A DNA stretch of 46,049 bases from a virus. The DNA is taken from positions 1 through 46,049 of the IMG/VR virus record IMGVR_UViG_3300020214_002111. One strand, 5' to 3'. Numbering within the stretch: position 1 is the stretch's first letter; every line of letters starts with the position of its first letter. A model generated the notes under the pieces. It searched no databases, was not told the DNA's origin, and worked only from the letters and a program-made list of their open reading frames with translations. The translations under genes and the position numbers were made by a program. Positions 27,901 through 34,719 of the stretch are shown piece after piece.

Positions 27901-28068
27901 AATAAAGTCATTAAAATCTTCAGGATAATTTGTTTGTACATAGTCTAATAATGCTGTTCGTAAGCTTTCAAAATCATAAGCTTTGAAATTGGCATTTGTC
28001 AAGTATCTATAGGCATTAACCCAATTTTCAGCAGCATTTAGTTGCCCAAGTCGTCTAGATTGTGTCAT
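24901..28068 (-). CDS. gp6: Baseplate wedge protein gp6 (baseplate J family)
   Basis: This 1055-residue protein is recognised as T4 gp6 by its N-terminal part, with EDFNDFINSSEYVALIDLMAY and then FRSDLNLRETFLETAEVRGN and ARQLGYKPSRN. This is the classic opening of gp6/baseplate J proteins of T4-like phages. The middle has GSDYNTYPEG, also conserved in the family. T4 gp6 is shorter (about 660 residues); longer versions are usual in aquatic relatives. gp6 forms the inner ring of the baseplate and holds the wedges together. Its start overlaps the gp25 stop as ATGA, matching the T4 gene order 25-6, and so supports coupled expression. Confidence 0.92.
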   Translation of the reverse strand: MTQSRRLGQLNAAENWVNAYRYLTNANFKAYDFESLRTALLDYVQTNYPEDFNDFINSSEYVALIDLMAYMGQNIAFRSDLNLRETFLETAEVRGNVMSIARQLGYKPSRNIAASGFLKIATISTTQNIIDSKGTNLAGLNIVWGDPLNSDFNEQFSLILNQALNKSNPIGRPISRIVDNGVTRQLYQIDQPDSRTMVESVSLTSKNNISYSCELVPVNIDIETQLAVESVPNPYGYLSLLFNNDGAGFSTNANGWFFMFKQGLLKFDDFILNESVENRVIDINSDNVNNTDIWVQSIDSTGRILSNWTPVSNILGNNIVFNGVNKNTRNLYEIITRENDSVSIKFGDGIFSDIPTGNIRIWYRQSAAEDISFVPLNLTNSEIAISYIDSTGVLQSFTVSLQLTEVVSNLSGETVSQIKNRASRTAATQERMITGSDYNTYPEGKMSGITKVKSINRIHAGQSLFSDFQDPSGTYRPAISIADDGFIYSRDLVEQGSLEIGLSSDEVIDVIENRLLDRSLHQFYYKKYQPIISADTVYWKTIDSGNAISHGYFVLDDGLGLPLRIGKGNPDIQFRNLRKNTLIKTIDGTWSKISDVYREGFGLTDNLGVNTGLRANGQGAVFLNSIIDSGDPVRILSWFPPLRAVFDVAEKTEFMKEIDALRDFAIRYDQTFDRWRLVRADNIDLSSEFSLISAGNNTNQNLDASWLVRFSYNTLAESWGSFLRKDQTTFGSKSQLAFYNTKFGKGLDRRTRRSVSDTIKILAINSGIGQELALDIVDYYKLNDGRNDFKRVLVLSPGIAETLVPNDPEIISKIISNQSLTLNRVQLVDAPGQFTLSPAQGASGEIGPYAGRQGLKVQYNHVPLRDIRINPTTTNIIDMYVLTSQFNTEFRGWIAGGLRRGRRPFPPDSFTLSRQMSSVLPAKSISDSIVFHPVNFKIIFGIGSDLRNRVKIRVTKSDGTKISDAEIRSRVIEAIGDYFSIDNWEFGETFYFTDMASWVHTRLGGIVSSIALIPLQTGLGPNDMFEIRCDDDEIFISSASVSDVEIITSAVAVTV

Positions 28069-28442
28069 TCTGTTTGTGTTCCTTTATTAAAAGTCAAAGG
28101 TAACTGTATTCTTTCATCGGAGGGCAAATACAGAAGATTGATCTTTATATTCAATGCATTTGGTTCTTCGCTGATATCTACAGTCAGAAATTCCCATCTT
28201 GGGTCGTTTTTAATAATGCTGATAACATCGTCAGTGATTTTTTTCTTTATACTGTTATCCATAGGATCAAACAACAATTCCCAAATAATGCTGCCAAAAG
28301 TAGGCATCATTACACGCTCACCTCGGCGTGTATTAAAGTGATTCAATAGGTCTTGGATGGCGAGATTCATGTCATAGCGAACCGGGGATACAAAACCAGT
28401 TTTGACAGAGCTATATCCACGAAATCTAGTAGTAATTCGCAT
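28065..28442 (-). CDS. gp25: Baseplate wedge protein gp25 (GPW/gp25 family)
   Basis: This 125-residue protein has the gp25 signature. AIQDLLNHFNTRRGERVMMP is followed by FGSIIWELLFDP and by DDVISIIKNDPRW. Length matches T4 gp25 (about 132). The protein sits in the baseplate wedge next to gp6 and gp53 and belongs to the lysozyme-like-named but structural gp25/GpW family. A late-type box (28448-28455) lies five bases before the ATG, so the message may have almost no leader. The stop overlaps the gp6 start as ATGA. Confidence 0.93.
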   Translation of the reverse strand: MRITTRFRGYSSVKTGFVSPVRYDMNLAIQDLLNHFNTRRGERVMMPTFGSIIWELLFDPMDNSIKKKITDDVISIIKNDPRWEFLTVDISEEPNALNIKINLLYLPSDERIQLPLTFNKGTQTE

Positions 28443-28447
28443 ACGCC

Positions 28448-28455
28448 TATTTAGC
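28448..28455 (-). promoter_or_regulatory. Putative late promoter box GCTAAATA, five bases before the gp25 ATG
   Basis: The minus-strand sequence is GCTAAATA-GGCGT-ATG, in the 43-base gap between the gp5 and gp25 genes. The distance to the ATG equals that at two other genes in this window. Confidence 0.5.
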
Positions 28456-28485
28456 AGGTTGTATTATGCTGGGTTTTATTAAAGC

Positions 28486-30666
28486 TCAAGAGGTCGGCGG
28501 TGTCGTGGTGTTGAGCGCGACTTGGGTTGGGGCACCTGGTGGGAAGTTCCCGCCGAGGTGAGGCGCACCATATTTGTCATTGAGCTGGGCTATTGTCAAG
28601 CTGGATCCCGAAGGCACTTGTCCGGTGTTTAGATATGTGCTTCTTTCATATTGTGTGCGGTGTATTGTCGTTGCAGGTCCATATGTTCTTCCTACTCGTA
28701 TTCCGCCATGTGCGCCGTTGCCAAAAGGGCCTTTCCAATTGTTATTTTCAGGCAACGGTACTCGTCCAGACGCTATCTCTTTGTTTCCAGCAGACTGTCC
28801 TTCTGTCCTCAAACGATCTGGTGATTTGATCACAGTGTCTGGATTTGGCTTGCCTGTCATGGCATATTTTGCATCGCTGTTTCTGAAGGCGGGAGTCCCA
28901 TAAGAAGCATTGGCCCAGATTTGTGCAATGTCAGCATTTGTGGCTTTGCCGTCAGCATTTTTAGCTGCTGCATTACAGAGATCAACAGCCATTTTATCAG
29001 CCATCGCAGGAAAATTGTAAGAAGCCATGATCAATGCATCAATTTGACTTTGTGTCAAGCAGACATTTTTACCAGCTTTGGCTTTTGCTATTGCTCGCAT
29101 TACTCTTGGAGTATTTTCTCTATCAACGATCTGTCTACTAGCCAATCTTGCTTCGGCTTCACTGGGTCCTGCCATCAACGCCTTCTTTAGGTTTTCATCA
29201 ATCTTTCCACCATAACCAGGACCAAAAATGTCAAGCCTACTGCCGTAACCAATGCTGTAACCTTGAAAATCGCTGTACATGATTCCGCGATAAGCTTCGC
29301 GACTTTTTAAAATAGCAAATCCTTCGTCACTGAGTTTTGACTGGGTGGGTTCAGGAATGCAATCCACAGCATTGGTAGCGTCTGGTGCTGGTTTGTCTTC
29401 TGGTTTGTCTTCATAGCTCGATGGCGCAGGAGTAATAGTGCTAGCTGGAACACCTGGGCTACCCGGTGGCACTGTTGGTTGCTCGCCTTTGCGATAACTG
29501 TGACCACCATAAGGCTCAGCTTCAGGTACGCGACCCGCAACACTTTTACCCACTGTTGTATTACTGACCAATGAATTCATAGCAGGCAACTGTGCTCGTT
29601 CTGCTGGCGGACCGTTAAGGTCTATGCGTTGTGCTGTCAATTTCATTTGACTGTCAGCAAGAATATTCATATTTTGACTCGAGGTTAGTTTCATGCCTGT
29701 GGTGCCAGTAGCATTAAAAATTTCACAGGCCTCAAGGTTCCAGTTCAGGGCCGCCACAGCATTAATATTTTGCCCTGCATCTGCATTGATATTTTTTGTT
29801 GCTCGTAAATTGATACTACCTTCGGCGTTGACAGAAAAGTCACCTTTGGCATAAAAATCAATGTTTCCTTCTGAATCTAATTGAAACCATGCTGTGCCTG
29901 CTGCATTGATAGCATAGATAAATCCACCAGCATTATCTAAAATAAGTGTATTACCTGATGCTGTTTGTAATCTAACTTGTCCTCCATCACCGCCATTGGG
30001 ACCGTCATCAAGTACAAGCCTGTGCTGCCCTGGTGATAGGAAGCCGTAACTGTTTCCAGGACCTTCCTTAACATTGCGAAAGGGTCCAGCGTTTGTGTGC
30101 CCGCGAGAAAGGTCTTTATCAAGACCTTGTCTAATTAAGTTATCGCCTTGCGGGTGCTTTGGACGGTTTTCAATTTGAGCATCTGTTGTATTGTATCTGC
30201 TTCTTTCTCCAACTGGCAAAACTTCTCCCTGGTGTGTTTGCCCGGAAGCAATAGCTGGAATAGCATGTGTATGACCATCATGCGGCAAACAACACCACCA
30301 AATACCAGTGCGTGGATTACCGTTAATAAAAGCACAAACTACCTGTACGTTAAGATCCGGTGGCACCATCCACATGCCATAGCTGTGTTTTGTTTGACTA
30401 TATTGGGTAGCATTTTTGGCTTGAGGTTCAGTACTCGGATTTGCAGCACCTGCCAATGGTGGACAATATCTTACATCGAACCAATTCGTTTCGTCATCTT
30501 CATTTGAATGACTCAGCTCAGGTATCCATACCCATAGTCTACCTAAACCTTTGTCATCTACATTTTTCTTTACCTTGCCAATGTAAATGCCATGAATTTT
30601 AGAAGTGCTGGCACCGAGACCCCCAGCATGGTGGGATAACATTTCACCTGTAGAAGTAGCTCTCAT
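28486..30666 (-). CDS. gp5: Baseplate hub/tail lysozyme gp5
   Basis: This 726-residue protein has an N-terminal OB-fold (IYIGKVKKNVDDKGLGRLWV, about residues 24-140). A beta-helix made of short repeats follows at about 215-350 (NIDFYAKGDFSVNAEGSINL, NINADAGQNIN). A Pro-rich linker leads to a lysozyme domain at about 445-615 with E457 (SREAYRG), D466 (YSDFQG) and S471 in GYSIGYG. These residues match the E-D-T set of T4-type lysozymes, so activity is likely. In T4 the order is OB-fold, lysozyme, then beta-helix; here lysozyme follows the helix. The protein forms the tip of the tail and cuts peptidoglycan. Its ATG shares a base with the previous stop (TAATG). Confidence 0.9.
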   Translation of the reverse strand: MRATSTGEMLSHHAGGLGASTSKIHGIYIGKVKKNVDDKGLGRLWVWIPELSHSNEDDETNWFDVRYCPPLAGAANPSTEPQAKNATQYSQTKHSYGMWMVPPDLNVQVVCAFINGNPRTGIWWCCLPHDGHTHAIPAIASGQTHQGEVLPVGERSRYNTTDAQIENRPKHPQGDNLIRQGLDKDLSRGHTNAGPFRNVKEGPGNSYGFLSPGQHRLVLDDGPNGGDGGQVRLQTASGNTLILDNAGGFIYAINAAGTAWFQLDSEGNIDFYAKGDFSVNAEGSINLRATKNINADAGQNINAVAALNWNLEACEIFNATGTTGMKLTSSQNMNILADSQMKLTAQRIDLNGPPAERAQLPAMNSLVSNTTVGKSVAGRVPEAEPYGGHSYRKGEQPTVPPGSPGVPASTITPAPSSYEDKPEDKPAPDATNAVDCIPEPTQSKLSDEGFAILKSREAYRGIMYSDFQGYSIGYGSRLDIFGPGYGGKIDENLKKALMAGPSEAEARLASRQIVDRENTPRVMRAIAKAKAGKNVCLTQSQIDALIMASYNFPAMADKMAVDLCNAAAKNADGKATNADIAQIWANASYGTPAFRNSDAKYAMTGKPNPDTVIKSPDRLRTEGQSAGNKEIASGRVPLPENNNWKGPFGNGAHGGIRVGRTYGPATTIHRTQYERSTYLNTGQVPSGSSLTIAQLNDKYGAPHLGGNFPPGAPTQVALNTTTPPTS

Positions 30667-32816
30667 TAGCCTAGTGGTCCCGGGAACGACCGGCGGCTGC
30701 GCCCAGGTCGATTCGCCTTATTAGGCCCTGAGGCGGCTGCGCTACCTTGACCTACAGGCTTCACCTCGCCCAATTTATCGATTGGGATGCCGGTCCGCTG
30801 GCTGATCTCTCTTTTAGCCTTCTCAGACAATCTCGAGGGATTAGAGAGATGTTCTTTAGTACATGTAAGCGTTGATGTAAATTTACCTTTAATAAATTTG
30901 TTTTGCATTTCCCTAGCTACATAGATTCCTGTAATGGCGTCTGCCTGTCTTAGATTCATTACATCGTTAGCGTCAGTGTCTGCGGCTGGAATATTTGCTT
31001 GGAAATAGATAAACGGCAACCAGCTATGTGACGCTGTTTTCCCGCGTGTTTTTGCCATGTCTTCTTCGGTAAGATTTTTTTCCATATATTCCCACACATC
31101 TTCTTCGTAGGGTGGTTTGCTCGGTGTGCCGGGAATTTGCATTAGATAATAGGGATCGCCAACAACTTCCAGGGTAAGGTTTCGCAGATCTGCGGTTCCT
31201 TGCCCTTGTTGATTGTTAATTTGCGTATAGATACTGTACTCTCGTGCATTGTCTTTGTTCTTGATAGGGGGCACGGCGTCAATATTAGTAATATGAATTT
31301 GCGGCATGTGCGGGTACCAACCTGGTCTAGGTTCTGTGTAATCTAAGAGATTCTCTTTCTTCTCTCTATACAAAAAATCTTCAGCATATAGTTGGAAGTG
31401 TTCACTAGCTGGAACGTTTACCTTGCGGGCTTCGTTACAGCTCACAGACGGCGGGCCGGCACGAGACGATGAGGATTGCCCTGGAACAGAAGGGACAGTG
31501 CCCACGGCTTTCCCGTTCTCATTAACAAACTGCGGGCGAACCATGCGCCAGAGATAGTCAAATTTAAGCTCGCAGTTGATAACTTCGCTATTTTCACCTG
31601 TATAGATCCATTTGTAGGCCTTCCGCAATACACCTAATTTTATAAATTCGTCAACTCGTTTATTTCTGTTCGTTGCATTCCAGGCGGATTCATACTCTTT
31701 AGCACCAATAATATTTTTAGCATCCGGTTTAGTTGTTATAAAGTAATACACTTCCTTGGCACTGGTTCCAATTTTGTTATCAAACATAATAGCACCATTT
31801 TGCTCTCTGACCTTGGTTCCGCTAATAATGCTGACATTTCTGGGCAGAATATGAATGGTGTCTAATTTAGTGTCTACGTCATTCATAAATTTCTTCTCAG
31901 GAATTTTATGCATATACGCCATAAGTGCATCGCTATTTGCCAAACTCTTTAATATAAAATTCTGAATAGTTTCTCCTGGTTTTCCTGAATAGTCGCCGCG
32001 GAAGAAGGACGAGACCGTCGGGATCAAGCCCTCATTGACGAGCTTTAACTTCGCTATATCTTTGTGTGGTATTATATGATAAATATGGCTAAAGCACCGC
32101 TGACCTGTCTTTACTTTTTCGTCTTCTCGCTCGTTCAATATCTTGCTAAGTGCATTACAGAAATCTTCAATACTCTTTGTTTGGCGCGCAACACTCAGAC
32201 CTGTTTCAATGTGAGTATGATCTGACAGTTGTGCGTCAGTACTAGCAGCGGCCATAATAAAATCATAGGTACTGCCCTTGTAGTCCAACTTCATTGACAA
32301 TTCCCGCAATTGTACATACCAACGAAATACTAATTCTTCATTGTCCCAACCTAGGCAAACTTCGGGTTCGTCGCTTCCGACGTTATAGCCTTTAAAAGTT
32401 ATCTCGAGTAGATATTCAGCCGAGTCTGGCTTTGGATAGCCCATCAGTTGGGCAGCACTGTGTATGGATTCCAGGAATCTTCCGCCTATTGGTTCAACTA
32501 GTTTGCCGGTCCATTTAGTTCCCGTTTGAAAGGCATAGAGTCCGGTGGCGGAACCCGAACCCACAACATTCATGACCAGTTCTTCTAGGTAAACTGTACC
32601 AGTCGCGCCGGTTTCCCACATGACCATGCCTTTTTTGAAATCGAATGATCGTGCCGGTCGTCCTTTGCTAACCTCACTTTGCGGCATCATTGTTAACCTA
32701 GTATGGTAGGTCACATTGCGATACCTTTGCAAGGGATTGTAGACTACGTCAGGGATGCCAATATCATCCAAATACTTTGGTTTTTCAATAACAATTTCAG
32801 GTTTTTTTGTAGCCAT
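30666..32816 (-). CDS. Large baseplate hub-type structural protein
   Basis: This 716-residue protein lies between gp53-like and gp5 genes and is coupled to both by TAATG junctions. The N-terminal half is beta-rich (TGTVYLEELVMNVVGSGS, YLLEITFKGYN), and GETIQNFILKSLANSDALM near residue 285 resembles hub proteins of contractile tails. A gp27-like hub role is possible because gp27 binds gp5, but I see no firm match and the protein is much longer than T4 gp27 (about 390). Short GC-rich patches (30667-30760, near 31450-31510 and 31985-32040) code polar, low-complexity or loop-like segments such as SSSSRAGPPS and the basic C-terminus RPGRSRRSFPG. No enzyme motif was found. Confidence 0.65.
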   Translation of the reverse strand: MATKKPEIVIEKPKYLDDIGIPDVVYNPLQRYRNVTYHTRLTMMPQSEVSKGRPARSFDFKKGMVMWETGATGTVYLEELVMNVVGSGSATGLYAFQTGTKWTGKLVEPIGGRFLESIHSAAQLMGYPKPDSAEYLLEITFKGYNVGSDEPEVCLGWDNEELVFRWYVQLRELSMKLDYKGSTYDFIMAAASTDAQLSDHTHIETGLSVARQTKSIEDFCNALSKILNEREDEKVKTGQRCFSHIYHIIPHKDIAKLKLVNEGLIPTVSSFFRGDYSGKPGETIQNFILKSLANSDALMAYMHKIPEKKFMNDVDTKLDTIHILPRNVSIISGTKVREQNGAIMFDNKIGTSAKEVYYFITTKPDAKNIIGAKEYESAWNATNRNKRVDEFIKLGVLRKAYKWIYTGENSEVINCELKFDYLWRMVRPQFVNENGKAVGTVPSVPGQSSSSRAGPPSVSCNEARKVNVPASEHFQLYAEDFLYREKKENLLDYTEPRPGWYPHMPQIHITNIDAVPPIKNKDNAREYSIYTQINNQQGQGTADLRNLTLEVVGDPYYLMQIPGTPSKPPYEEDVWEYMEKNLTEEDMAKTRGKTASHSWLPFIYFQANIPAADTDANDVMNLRQADAITGIYVAREMQNKFIKGKFTSTLTCTKEHLSNPSRLSEKAKREISQRTGIPIDKLGEVKPVGQGSAAASGPNKANRPGRSRRSFPGPLG

Positions 32817-33115
32817 TAGCTAACCCTAGGCATGTCTGAGGAGGAAAGTACTCGCAGTATCATTCCTGGTTGTAGGTCCCTAATTGGATCTTTGAGTTGG
32901 TTTCTGTTCAATAATAAAATTACCCACCAATAAACACTGGTTCCATATAGATCGTGGCTTAACAAATCTAGCCTATGTTGAAATTTTGGTGCCACTGTTA
33001 TAAATTCAGGAGTTTTCCCTTGTAGCAGAATTTCTGCCGTTGGCAAGTTTGCAATATCAAGATAGAAATCTTTGATATTGGTATTTGCATATTGATTAAC
33101 TGAATATAGTGGCAT
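32816..33115 (-). CDS. gp53: Baseplate wedge protein gp53-like
   Basis: This 99-residue protein contains KFQHRLDLLSHDLYGTSVYW, then WVILLLNRNQLKDPIRDL and PGMILRV. This pattern (basic RLD, LYG, YWW, DP, PG) is shared by gp53 and LysM-like small baseplate proteins of T4-like phages. T4 gp53 is about 196 residues, so this is a short version that keeps the conserved part. The protein would join wedges near gp25 and gp6. The stop shares a base with the next start (TAATG). The order gp53, hub, gp5, gp25, gp6 recalls the T4 map. Confidence 0.7.
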   Translation of the reverse strand: MPLYSVNQYANTNIKDFYLDIANLPTAEILLQGKTPEFITVAPKFQHRLDLLSHDLYGTSVYWWVILLLNRNQLKDPIRDLQPGMILRVLSSSDMPRVS

Positions 33116-33117
33116 TA

Positions 33118-33969
33118 TTAGATATATCCTTTGCCTAACAGCGATCCATCTAGGAACTTTTTAAGTTCAAACTCCTTAACAATTTCAATTGGATTCATTT
33201 GTACAATCAGTGTCACTGACATGTCAAACAGCACCGGTACAGCCTGCATATCGGGCATGTTGGGGTCCGGGTCCTGCTCTTCTGCCGCCGCCTTCGCCTG
33301 TTCCGGCGCGGTCGCGGGGGGCCGGTGGAATGGAACGCCGGACCCATCCAGTGAATTGCCGACGTTGTGATGATCATAAATGGCAAAGCCTCCGGAATCG
33401 ACGGCGGGAACGTGCCAGGCATCGCGCTCGCGCTGAGCGGCGTCGCGCTCTGCCAAGCTGGTCATCGCGTTAAAGCGGGCATATTCGCGCCTGGCGGCGG
33501 TCTCGTCCACTATGTCCTTACCAGGAGGAGGAGGTGTAGGACCCGAAGCAGAAATATAGTCTACATCATTAGGGTAATTATACTGAAAACTTTTAACAAC
33601 TACTGGAGTATTGTTGTACAAGCCATACGCTGAAAATCTTCCAATGGGCGGTGGCGTGCCTCTATGCTTGTCATTGCGACCATAAAACATCATGGTTGCT
33701 GATCTCAATAAATGTATAGCCTCCAGTGTTCTTTTTGCTTCGGCGCGATCACGACTAATCCACGGACCGGAAACTGTTATTTCTGGTGTGGAACGATTAC
33801 CAAACGCAACGGGTTGATAGTTAGTATGTTGCAATTCCCAGGTTTGATAGTTCACCTGAATGCTTTGGTCGATCTTTGGTGTTGTGCGCCAAATCACGGT
33901 ACCTTTATCTTCGCCGAACTCTTTAAGGGCTGCAAAGGATAATTTTACTGGAGGTGATATAATTGCCAT
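33118..33969 (-). CDS. Tail-tube cap/initiator-like baseplate protein (gp48/gp54-like)
   Basis: This 283-residue protein has an N-terminal beta domain (VKLSFAALKEFGEDKGTVIW), a conserved-looking EITVSGPWISRDRAEAKRTL, and RGTPPPIGRFSAYGLYNNTP, as in small proteins that cap the tail tube in T4-like phages. It ends with DMSVTLIVQMNPIEIVKEF and a FLDGSLLGKGYI tail, again family-like. A segment at about residues 143-243 has a quite different composition (Ala, Pro, Arg, Glu and Asp) and 65% GC, and looks like an insert. Assignment to gp48 or gp54 rather than another cap protein is not certain. It starts one base after the cytidylyltransferase-like stop. Confidence 0.55.
   Translation of the reverse strand: MAIISPPVKLSFAALKEFGEDKGTVIWRTTPKIDQSIQVNYQTWELQHTNYQPVAFGNRSTPEITVSGPWISRDRAEAKRTLEAIHLLRSATMMFYGRNDKHRGTPPPIGRFSAYGLYNNTPVVVKSFQYNYPNDVDYISASGPTPPPPGKDIVDETAARREYARFNAMTSLAERDAAQRERDAWHVPAVDSGGFAIYDHHNVGNSLDGSGVPFHRPPATAPEQAKAAAEEQDPDPNMPDMQAVPVLFDMSVTLIVQMNPIEIVKEFELKKFLDGSLLGKGYI
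33241..33540. other. GC-rich insert inside the gp48/54-like gene
   Basis: By hand count this 300-base stretch is about 65% GC (194 of 300), while the next 60 bases (33541-33600) are 32% GC. The frame stays open. It encodes a Pro-run (TPPPPGKD) and a charged Ala/Arg/Glu segment. The jump suggests DNA gained from a GC-richer source, or a loop evolving under different codon use. Confidence 0.8.
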
Positions 33970-33970
33970 A

Positions 33971-34624
33971 TTATGCTAGCCTTCCATCAAAAATGCGTTT
34001 AAGTTTTTTTATAGCCGATCCGCTTTGAGGATATAGATCTGCTAAGATTGCCAATCGTGTTTCATCGTTGGCATTTTTGTACAACTCTCTAATTTTGCTG
34101 GCATTATTAACTACTTTACCTAGAATTTCAAATTTTACATCTCTCACTGGATAGACATATCCGTGGCCTGCACGAGTACCATCGGCATTCTTATCACCAT
34201 TGAAAGGCCGTAGTTCTTTTCCGCTTTCTATGTAAAGTTGAAAATAAGGTGCTGTACCATCTTTGAGTGGCTTAAATGCAAATCTTGGATTTTCAGCCAT
34301 GTCCTTACGACCTACACCAAAAACTAGTACGTCTTTGTTGGGATCAAGGCCTAGTTTGTTTGGTAAGTTCATAGGCTTATACGGAGAAACTTCTTGAAAA
34401 ATTCGCGACTCGGGTATACCCGCGGCAACCATCATTGACATTTTTTCAGCAAAATCAAACGGGCTCTTTTCTGGTTCAACCTTTCCACTGGTAACAATGT
34501 AAGTATTGTCAGCACCAAATTTATCAGCAAGCTCGTGATAAGCGGTTGCGTGTCCAATATGAAACGGGTGAAAGCGACCAGCATACACTGCAATTATTCT
34601 GGGTTTGAGGTCAGATATCTTCAT
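33971..34624 (-). CDS. Cytidylyltransferase/NMN-adenylyltransferase-like nucleotidyltransferase
   Basis: This 217-residue protein begins with GRFHPFHIGHATAY; HIGH at residues 22-25 is the nucleotide-binding motif of the nucleotidyltransferase superfamily (NadM, PanC, cytidylyltransferases). A second motif, NNASKIREL (about 178-186), takes the place of the ISSTxxR motif near the C-terminus. Substrates could be NMN (making NAD) or a phospho-alcohol (making a CDP-compound). Similar genes are present in T4-like aquatic phages. The gene is the first of the tail block and has a late-type box five bases before its ATG, so it is expected to be made late with the tail proteins, which is odd for a metabolic enzyme. 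Confidence 0.8.
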   Translation of the reverse strand: MKISDLKPRIIAVYAGRFHPFHIGHATAYHELADKFGADNTYIVTSGKVEPEKSPFDFAEKMSMMVAAGIPESRIFQEVSPYKPMNLPNKLGLDPNKDVLVFGVGRKDMAENPRFAFKPLKDGTAPYFQLYIESGKELRPFNGDKNADGTRAGHGYVYPVRDVKFEILGKVVNNASKIRELYKNANDETRLAILADLYPQSGSAIKKLKRIFDGRLA

Positions 34625-34629
34625 ATGAC

Positions 34630-34637
34630 TATTTACC
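34630..34637 (-). promoter_or_regulatory. Putative late promoter box GGTAAATA, five bases before ATG
   Basis: The minus-strand sequence is GGTAAATA-GTCAT-ATG. It lies in the 95-base divergent region and would start the long tail-module transcript. The spacing equals that of the boxes before gp25 and the small structural gene. Confidence 0.5.
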
Positions 34638-34672
34638 GGATAAGTTATCTACATACTTTATCATCAATACTA

Positions 34673-34701
34673 TTGACAATAGCCAGCTTAAATGCTATAA
34701 T
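34673..34701 (+). promoter_or_regulatory. Sigma-70 promoter (early/middle) driving gp55 and downstream genes
   Basis: TTGACA at 34673-34678 and TATAAT at 34696-34701 are both perfect consensus and separated by 17 bases, with a TGC (extended -10) just before TATAAT. The gp55 start follows after AAGGAG at 34708-34713 and six bases. Host RNA polymerase should recognise it without phage factors, which fits early expression of the late sigma factor and recombination genes. Confidence 0.9.
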
Positions 34702-34719
34702 AAGTTCAAGGAGAATATT

